The translations under genes and the position numbers were made by a program. Positions 56,440 through 64,000 of a DNA stretch of 64,000 nt are shown here, in pieces (the first letter of the stretch is position 1; each line of letters starts with the position of its first letter). Below the pieces are notes generated by a model. It was not told the DNA's origin. It was given only the letters and a program-made list of their open reading frames with translations, and made no database searches. Source of the stretch: Berberis thunbergii (Eukaryota; Streptophyta; Magnoliopsida; Ranunculales; Berberidaceae); the NCBI GenBank assembly GCA_003290165.1, contig QNQO01000686.1, forward strand, positions 434,001-498,000, read 5' to 3'.

Positions 56440-56860
56440 ATGGGTCCTTCGCTATGATGGAGCGTCCAACGAGGTGGGAAGAAAAGTTGGACTAGTCTTG
56501 TACAACTCGAAAGGCGTCACATTAGAAAAGGCGATAAAATTCAGTTTTAAAGCCTCCAACAACGAAGCCAAGTATGAAGCTGTGATAGTGGGGCTACAGT
56601 TAGTAAAACACTTGGGAATAAAAGACATTAGTACTTTTGCTGATTCCAAACTGGTGGTCAATCAACTAAACGAAAAATTTCAAATCAAAGATACTAGAAT
56701 GAAAGCCTACCACTAGAAAACCACGGAGTTGGTAAAAGACTTCCAGAGTGCTACCATTCAACGGTGCGCAAGAGCCGACGAACTAGCAAATGAGGCATTG
56801 ACAACTAAGGACAATGACTACCCACTCGTCATGACACAAGGAAGCTCCATACGAAAACCA
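56440..56860 (+). pseudogene. Tat-2 archaeal-type RNase H
   Basis: It reads RYDGASNEVGRKVGLVLYN, then ASNNEAKYEAVIVGLQLVKH and FADSKLVVNQLNEKF, keeping the DS motif lost in Tat-1. A stop follows at KAYH*. Confidence 0.8.
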
Positions 56861-56912
56861 AGCGAAAAAAGCATGCACCGTGAATCAAGAAAACAACTAG
56901 ACAACTCCAATC

Positions 56913-58090
56913 TTGGCATATATATCAAATGAGAAACTCCCAACAGATAAGATGAAAGACAGGAAGCTACGAAATCGGGCATCAAGATACATGATGATCA
57001 ATGACAAACTATACAGAAGGTCGGCCACAAGCCCATTGCTGAGGTGCCTTGCACCAGAAGATGTTGAATACGTTCTGCAAGAAATCCATCACAACACATG
57101 TGAAAATCATCCAGGAGGAAGAACGCTGACCCATAAATCCCTCACACTGGGTTATTATTGGCCAACGATGCAAGCAGATGCTCAAAAGATCGTTCACAAG
57201 TGCGAGAAATGTCAAAGATTTGCCCCATACACTCACATGCTGAGACATAACCTAATCCCGATGAGCAGCTCCTGGCCATTCGCACAATGGGGAATGGACA
57301 TTGTAGGATCACTCCCAGCATCCGATTAGAAGAAGTTTTTCCTTGTAGCAGTAGACTACTTCACCAAGTGGGTAGAAGTAGAGTCCCTCATATGCAGATT
57401 TGGAATCCCAAGGGTAATTGTCACAAACTATGGGAAGCAATTCGAAGGAAAGAAGGTTAAGGAGTTATGCAAAAATTTAAACATCCAGCAACATTTCTCT
57501 ACGCCTGCTCATCCACAAGCAAACGGACAAGCCGAGGTCACCAACATGACAATCTTGGAAGCAATCAAAAGAAGACTTGAGGCATCAAAATGATAGTGGA
57601 CATCCGAGTTACCCGTCGTCCTTTGGGCGTATAGAACAACAAAAAGAACTCCGACAAGAGAAACACCTTTCACCCTCGCGTATGGGTCTGAAGCAATGAT
57701 ACCCGTGGAGATCAGAATGCCAACATTCCGAACCGAAGAATTCTGCATTGAGGATAAAATCGAAGCACTGATAGTTATACTAGATTTACTTGAAGAGAAG
57801 CGAGAAGCAACCTCCATCAAAACAATAGCCTACCAACAAAGCATGGTAGGATATTACAACAAGAAGGTGCGAATCCACACTTTTAACATTGGCGACTAGG
57901 TACTACAAAAAGTCCAACTCAACACGAAGAAACCTGGCATAGGCAAGCTAAACCCAAACTGGGAAGGACCATACCGAGTAACAAAAATCAATTGACCAGA
58001 AACATACTGGTTGGAAAATGAAGAGGGTGAAATGCTACCTCGACCAAGGAATGTAGAGCACTTGAAAAGATATTATCAATTAAATCATTC
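56913..58090 (+). pseudogene. Tat-2 integrase, with a small core deletion
   Basis: Zinc-binding region HHNTCENHPGGRTLTHKSL and CEKCQRF, then QWGMDIVGSLPASD, FLVAVDYFTKWVEVES and RFGIPRVIVTNYGKQF, where TDN is now TNY. About 18 residues present in Tat-1 between VEVES and RFGIPR are missing. The C-terminal blocks LNPNWEGPYRVTKIN and VEHLKRYYQ are clear. Stops occur at several sites. Confidence 0.85.
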
Positions 58091-58521
58091 GCTCCCAAAT
58101 TTGAAACGACAAGAATTCAATCAAGACAAGGAAGTTGGATTAAAAATCCTACTCGAGAAAACACTCTGCACAACTAGAGTATTGAGCAAAAACAAATACA
58201 TGTATTGGATAAACGAGTCGGACATAAAAACAAAAACTTCTTGCCTGGTCAACCACGAAGTACCAAATTACCAAGACATTAGAGCTAGATTTTTTTTTCT
58301 CGTAGACTGTAATGTACGACTTCATAATCCGAATATGAAAGAGCTTCTACACGACTAGAACATTGAACATCGAAGCCGTTCATAAAAATTTGGACAAACG
58401 AGTCATAAATCTCCCAGGAATGTCGTAAATAATAGGTGATAAGCTAGACATACTGGACACAACAAATGCAAAAAGAAAAAATTTCCATTGATCTTCTAAA
58501 AAAGGAGATTACAAAAAACAA

Positions 58522-59566
58522 TTAAGCAAGAAAATCAGCGTCAGCAACATCTCCATGTAGTACGGGCTCAGAAGGTTCTCCGACTTTTGGATCACCCAGT
58601 GAATACGAAACAACTTCCTCGACGTCATCGAATTCCTGCTCAACAAAACAACGGTATTTGGACATGTCTAAACCTTGATTCTCCAGGAAATCCAAGAAAT
58701 CGTGGTGACCATCAACCACTCTTTTCCAATCTGCGGCCTTCGTCGCCTTCAACTTTTCATTAACAGATGACAACTCAGCTTGGGTTGACGCTAATTCTCT
58801 GTCAACATCTACAAGTTTAGCAGAAACTGCAGACTTGGTATCGACAAACTCAAAATTCAGCTATGCGATTTGAATAACAGAAGCCTTAAGATTGGCAGAA
58901 CATTCCTCAGCAGAACGAACGACTTCATCACGTTCAGCCTTTCGGTTGGACAAGTCTTTCTCAGCAACATCCAGACGGGACCAAAACTTGCCCAAGTCTA
59001 CTTCAAACGTCTCGAGGTTAGAAGCAAACGTATCACGAATAGCCTTGAGACCCCTCAGCAACATCTATGCAAAATCTTTAGCCTCTCATGCTCTATGCAA
59101 TGTGCTTTCAACAAATTCAATCGGCGAATAACATGAGAAAGGATCAGGACGTGTCCTAATAGTTTTCGCTCAATAAGCACCACTTGATCACTAGCAACCT
59201 TACAATCTGACCCCATCATGGCCGCATAAGGTGCGTCATCCCCTCCATAGGTGTTGGTGACCACTCATCAATATGGAGACATAGATGGCGTATGGGCATA
59301 AGAACCATATTAGCCAACTGCCCATGACAACCATCAATGAGGTTGCGAGCGCTATCCTGCACATCAACCTCGAAAAGCCAAAAGATTTCCTCGGGCACAG
59401 TAGGAGGAGGATGAGACGTGGAGGGAGTACCAGGCTCTCTCGAGGTCCTAGCCACGACAGAAGAAACAATAAGCTTTAAGTCTCGAGCTGGGGCATCAAC
59501 TTGATCCTCCATTGACGAATCGTACTTGATGCAGTCATTTTTCGCTTCCTTCTTTGACCTTGACAT
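58522..59566 (-). pseudogene. Antisense ORF of Tat-2, truncated
   Basis: Opposite strand to pol. The block 59566-59216 contains VQDSARNLIDGCHGQLANM and the block 58773-58522 contains HHDFLDFLENQGLDMSKY and FDDVEEVVSYS. Both are homologous to parts of the antisense ORF of Tat-1 (24600-25088 and 23995-24267). The N-terminal Transposase_28-like half is cut off by Tat-3. Confidence 0.75.
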
Positions 59567-60212
59567 GCAAACCTACTAACTTGCGCAAGGAACGTACGTG
59601 AGCCATGGACCACCGTTGTGGTGGCCAATGACACTCTGATGCTAAAGTCAGACAGGGATCAGAGGAAGGTGTAATGTTGTAAACATAGAATTTGTTGCGT
59701 ACATTAGCTTACCAACCTTATGTCTTATTTATAGTGCTGGAGTCCTGGTTCGACTAGGCCATCGATGGCGTAGTTTAGGGAAGAAGATTTACGTGGATAT
59801 CCTTCTCTAATTCGAAGTTGTGTTGTTGAAGAAAGTTTATCCATTAGCCATGTCCTCCTAGATACACCGGAGATAGTTCCCATTCTGAGAGTGATCTATA
59901 GGTAGAAATCTCCATATGTGATACATAGTCTAAAATTTACTTCCTAGTTGGAAGCCAAGAGCCAATGTACTTGCCCGTTCGAAACTGATCATTGAGCTAC
60001 TTGCCTTAGAAGAGCTTACGGGTATTAAGGATAGTTGTGAGACACTGGGCCTAGCAGGCTGTAAGAATCTGAATCCGTCTGGCGGACTACATTGGACGGG
60101 CTTAGAACCGCTTGGGCCGAATTAGTGTTCAACAGATGCTAAGGCCTGTTATTCCTCGAGATCATCATAACACATTATGGCGCAGAGTTGGGACCGTTTT
60201 GGTGTATCATCA
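59566..60212 (-). repeat. 3' LTR of Tat-3
   Basis: On the minus strand it starts TGATGATACACC, as in the Tat-1 LTRs (TGATGATACATC), and includes a CACTATAAATAAG TATA box near 59738 and CTTTAGCATCAGAGTGTCAT. The exact end (59566 or 59582) is uncertain, as both are CA. Confidence 0.7.
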
Positions 60213-60230
60213 GCTACTCCCCCTAGTTAG
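60213..60230 (-). other. Polypurine tract of Tat-3
   Basis: CTAACTAGGGGGAGTAGC on the minus strand directly upstream of the LTR, nearly the same as AACTAAGGGGGGAGTAA of Tat-1. Confidence 0.75.
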
Positions 60231-60539
60231 TGGGACATCACATCGGTTCACTAAGTCACTTCTTGAAAAGATACGCCACTCATGATGATTGAGTTTGAAT
60301 CGTTGCTTAAGCAACGCGCTTCAATAATTGAACGTGTGTCGGTTCAGTAGAGAAGAGGCGAGAACCCAATCCCTATTGAGGTCATCCTTTGTGCAGAGAC
60401 TAACTCTTATATATATATATTTTTATTTTAAGAGATTTTGCTTTTTTCATCTTCTAATTGAAAAGATTGTTCATTTTCTTCATGGGTCACCAAAACCATC
60501 TTGATGATGCAATTTAGCCAAGGGCCTTGAGTTTTTCGA

Positions 60540-62985
60540 AAACAGGTTGCTTTCTTAATCGGGACTTCCTAAAATTCGGATGAAGTTCGGGGTCCCTGAG
60601 GACTTGCCATTATATGCTCTTAAGGATGATCAGACGCCAATGTTTTCACTGGCGGGGTTTATCTGTTTGCACCGCGGGATGCTCCAAACTAGAGTTCGTT
60701 TTCCTGTTCTTAATGTGGTTTGGGATTTTTAGATTTCCTAGGAATTCCACCTGCCCAGTTGGTACCTAATGGGTACATGATCGTTCTTCTCATTTTGATT
60801 AGAGCGAAGGAAGTTGGCGTTCACATGACTCCGCGAGTGATCCAATTGCTGACATCTGCTAGACTGAACGATTACATTGTCTGTAAAATGACGTCGCCAG
60901 CTTGCTTTGAAAAATTGCCTGACGATTTCAAGTCTTGGTAGAAGTATTGATTTTTGGCTCTTGTGGATTCAAAGTACTTCCAGTTCAAGGCTCGTCCGCT
61001 TGAACGAGAGTTCAAGCCACTTACTAAGTGTAGTTTTATGTTTTTATTCCATCGCACTTGATTGTATGCTTAGCGTTGCTCATGTTCCCTCGCAGGACGA
61101 TTTCCCACTACTCTTACCCCAGAGGAGTGGAACACTATGGAGAAATTCAATGACTTGCCAGCGAAGGATGTGGTGGAGGTCATGTGTTACCAACTTTATT
61201 CGCAGTGGGCTATGGGACAACTAGCATGAGCCCCCACTCTTTATCGATCATCGTGAGTTAAGTCTTAAGGTGGGCGGCCCCATCTAGGAAAAGGAAAGCC
61301 ACTAGAGTCAAGGTTCATGTTTTGTCTGACAAGGAGGGGTTGTGAGACGTTTGTTTCCTTTGTGAGTTCGAAGAAATCCCGTGCTAGATCTGGATCGTCT
61401 TCTAAACGATTCGCTCTAGTAAGTGAAGAGCATGAGCCTGATTGACCTGCTAGGGTGGAGGTCGATGTATCCGACTGGGAGAGGGACCATTTGCGATTAA
61501 CAGGGGTTGAAGATGCATCGAATCTTAGTGCTGCGCAGGTGGAAGCTCTGAGTGAGAAGCTGACGCTAGCTGTAATGGAAGCTTCTACTAGTGTCGATCT
61601 GCTTGGGACCATTATGATAAAAAGGTTCCGATGAGGATTTGCTTGAGGTTCTGGAATCCAATCGTCCCATTGGCGGGTTGTTCGATAGTGGTTGTGGTGA
61701 CAAAGGGCCAAGCATTACACAATTCGCATTGTTCCTCGTCTCTTTCCAGGCTGCATCTCAAGGTGATGGAGGGTCCACTGGATAACTCATTTCCTTCTCT
61801 TCCTTCGGATCCCATTGAGCCGTCTCGCACTAAAGGGTCAGTTGTTGGTGATAAAGGAAAGGCTGTGGTGGAGGGCCTGGGAGCAGTGGCTACTATGAAG
61901 GGTGTGCTGATGTAATTCTTCATTTGGGAGAACTTCATCCGAATGCACGGATAAGTCTGTTTGCCCCAGACTTAGTGAAGGTGAGCAATCAGGTCTGGCA
62001 AGAGGTTGATGTGGGTTATGCTTCGAGGAGGCATATAAGCAAGCTTCATAGTTGGCTAACGGATCACTCTCCAAAACCCGAGGAGGATACCCTAGAAGGG
62101 CGTATAGATAAAGGCTTAAAATACCTTATGCTAGGAATATCTCACTTGAGTCAGGTGGTCATTGCTGGGACAAAAGTCAAGGCGGCTCGTGAGAGGGTGT
62201 ACATCATGGAGCGTGTCTTCTCGAACATGCATAGGTTGTATTCCGATGCGCTTTGTGAAATTGAGTTGCTGAGGATGCAGGCTGAAGAGAGGAGGCTGGG
62301 GCAGTTGATCATTGTCGCTAAGTCTCTGAGGGTTCGTCTAGAAGCCTTTGAGTCTGACTTAGAAGAGGTGGTGTTCACGAGGGACAGATTCAAACAAGAC
62401 TTGGAATTAACCTGGAGATTGCGTAGGAACTGCGGCTGAGGCATGTTTTGAATTGCGGTCTCTCGCTGAGGAGAATGCCTCAAAGGAGGCTGATTGGGCT
62501 GTTAAGAGAATACAGTTGGAGTCCGATTTGGAGTTCAATGCTCGGGAGGCGAGGAAGGCCGAAGACTAGCTTGAATTAGAGCTACATGAGCTCAGTGTTG
62601 TAAAAAACAGTTTGACTATGTGGAGCAATCTCAGGTCGATGTGCTGACAGGCAAGTTGGCACTGTTGGAGCGTGAACTTGCTGAAGCGAAGGCACGCGAG
62701 GAAGAGTTTTTCTAGGAACAAGGCAAGTGTGAATTCTGCTGGGTTGTACACGGTAGATTGGAGTTACTAGCGCCGATGAAGGAGGAACATCTGGAATTGG
62801 ACCTCGATCAATAGAAGAAGATGTCGCATGTAAACTTATAAGTGGTATCTGCGTCATCAGACATGGAGGCTGATCTAGATCATGATGCTCAGATTGCGGC
62901 GCATACGAACACAACTTCTGATTCCTCCTCCATTAAGTTTAGCTCTTCTGTTTATGTACCCTCTTCGGATAAGGAGTAGACTTTA
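60540..62985 (+). pseudogene. Antisense ORF of Tat-3 (Transposase_28-like), disrupted
   Basis: The N-terminal block (60560-60940) has FICLHRGMLQTRVRFPVLN and FLDFLGIPPAQLVPNGYM, the core of the putative gypsy-type transposon domain (PF04195-like). Later blocks run to 61924-62439, a long Arg/Glu/Leu-rich helical region (KYLMLGISHLSQVVIAG and SNMHRLYSDALCEIELLRM) likely to form a coiled coil. An acidic Asp/Ser tail ends at about 62980. At least four stops or shifts. Function unknown; it lies antisense to the element. Confidence 0.7.
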
Positions 62986-62999
62986 TACATTTGTACCTC

Positions 63000-63560
63000 T
63001 TTTGCTTTAATTGTTAATGAAAATAGATTTATCTTGAAAATGTTTTGTATCCGTTTTATGCTCGTTTTCCCAATCGCGCGTTTCCCGTTTCGTCTTGTCG
63101 TTTTACTTTGGCATAAGCTGGTTTGGTCAATAGGTAGTCGAGTGGTCTATCTGTTGTTGAGAGTTTGACCATTTGTGTTGCAAGTGACTTGGAACCATTG
63201 TTGCTTACTCACATTCGATAGTAGGCGTTCCATATGGTTTAGAGGCAGGCTTTGCTGCCTAGCTATAGCACGTTCTTAAGGTAAGCCATTGGGGTTTCGT
63301 TTGGCCTATCTGACTGTCGATCGTGGTTGCCAGCATGAGTGAACTGTGAAATTCGAGCACATGCGTTGTCTCTAATTAGAGTGTTTGTCCTGAGTCGAGT
63401 TTCGTAAGCTTGGGCTGGCATTTCATGTAGCGCTCGTTCGCATTTTGGCGGGACAATTTATGGGCTGGCATGAGCGGCCTTTGTTGGTAATAGAATGTCA
63501 GCCCGTGTGAGTGTGAATACGTTTCTTAAGATGTTTTTTATCTTTGCGACCGCTATTTTG
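63000..63560. other. Non-coding part of Tat-3
   Basis: No ORF. It leads into the tandem array. Confidence 0.5.
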
Positions 63561-63574
63561 AAAGAAAGCAGTGG

Positions 63575-64000
63575 TCGCGAGGCGAGCCGTCTAGGGCTCC
63601 CACCTTCTGCACTATCTGTGTCCGAGCAAGGTGGACTATAGGTTCGGGGAGTGAGGATTCAACGATCATGGTCTATTGATGAGCAATGATCTCGTGGCGA
63701 GGCATCGACATCAGTTTGGGACTGACTAGGCTCCCACCTTCCAAACTATCTACACCCGCATAGTGAGGGCTACAGGTCTGGGCTTTATAACTTGGCGATC
63801 ATAGTTTGTAGAAGAGCAATGGTCCTATGGCGAGCCGTCAGAATCTATTCGAGAGTGACTGGGCTTTTACCTTCAGCACCATCTACACCCTCGCAGTGGG
63901 GGTTACAAGTATTGGCTTTGTAATTTGGCAACCATAATTTATAGAAGCGCAATGGTCCCTTAACGAGCCGTCGGAATCAGTTCGGGACTGACTAGGCTCC
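63575..64000. repeat. 133-bp tandem repeat array, open at the window end
   Basis: The marker GGCGAGCCGTC and its variants occur at 63581, 63696, 63829 and 63962, giving spacings of 115, 133 and 133 bp. Each unit also has GGGACTGACTAGGCTCCCAC-type, ATCTACACCC and GGCTTTATAA blocks. At least 3.3 units are present and the array runs off the window. Confidence 0.88.

Larger units (their letters stand above)
54180..59566 (+). mobile_element. Tat-lineage retrotransposon, 5'-truncated copy (Tat-2)
   Basis: It begins inside gag: GAGCAATCCAATCGATC at 54220 matches 15083 in Tat-1. No 5' LTR is visible. Protease, RT, RNase H, archaeal-type RNase H, integrase and antisense ORF follow in the same order as in Tat-1. 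Interrupted near 59566 by the LTR of Tat-3, so its 3' end lies beyond the window or is lost. The copies are the same family but differ throughout. Confidence 0.85.
59566..64000 (-). mobile_element. Tat-lineage retrotransposon Tat-3, 3' part, minus strand, extends past the window
   Basis: On the minus strand the window shows, from right to left, a tandem array, an antisense ORF (plus strand), the PPT and the 3' LTR. This is the order expected at the 3' end of a Tat element. The LTR end abuts the antisense ORF of Tat-2, so Tat-3 is nested in Tat-2. gag-pol would lie beyond 64000. Confidence 0.75.

Noticed and set aside
61265..62914. Minus-strand ORFs over the Tat-3 antisense ORF
   Set aside because: They have no domain and shadow the plus-strand frames that carry the recognisable family blocks.

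Overview
This window is nuclear DNA from a flowering plant, most likely a eudicot. The evidence is GT-AG introns, plant gene families, Tat-lineage Ty3/gypsy retrotransposons and endogenous plant pararetrovirus sequence. It is AT-rich, repeat-dense and gene-poor. I see one intact-looking host gene: a three-exon LEA_2-type membrane protein at 52.2-53.4 kb. Almost everything else is mobile or viral DNA, much of it nested.

Layout. (1) 1-7.4 kb: degraded endogenous pararetrovirus copy A, plus strand, with tRNA-Met primer site, movement protein, coat protein with zinc knuckle, protease, RT-RNase H, a second ORF, TATA box and poly(A) signal. A 3' fragment of U6 snRNA lies just beyond it. (2) 7.6-13.8 kb: non-coding DNA with two hAT-like non-autonomous elements (8-bp target duplications), a fold-back element and an RNase H-like relic. 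(3) 13.8-27.0 kb: a 13.2-kb Tat-lineage retrotransposon with both LTRs, split in its integrase by a 4.6-kb LTR-type insertion that has a 5-bp target duplication. (4) 27.3-30.2 kb: pararetrovirus copy C, a rearranged mosaic of two opposed segments flanked by an 86-bp direct repeat. (5) about 30.9-48.3 kb: pararetrovirus copy B, minus strand, split by a 9.6-kb CACTA element (37474-47095). The CACTA element carries recognisable exons of at least seven unrelated host genes, all on the minus strand: TAF6, mitochondrial chaperonin-60, class VIII myosin, a DnaJ-type Cys-rich protein, fructokinase, an uncharacterised protein and an SDR. (6) 49065-51979: a Pack-MULE with TIRs of about 195 bp and a perfect 9-bp target duplication. 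It carries fragments of NAR2/NRT3 and beta-amylase and a nearly complete mitochondrial uL14 gene. (7) 52.2-53.4 kb: the LEA_2 gene, whose 5' region abuts the Pack-MULE. (8) 54.2-59.6 kb: a 5'-truncated Tat copy. (9) 59.6 kb to the end: part of a third Tat element in the opposite orientation, with LTR, PPT, antisense ORF and a 133-bp tandem array.

The strongest finding is two independent DNA transposons, from different superfamilies, that have both captured host exons within 15 kb of each other. One of them is inserted in an endogenous virus. No proviral copy looks capable of producing all its proteins. Identities rest on reading motifs and remembered family features; nothing was searched against a database.
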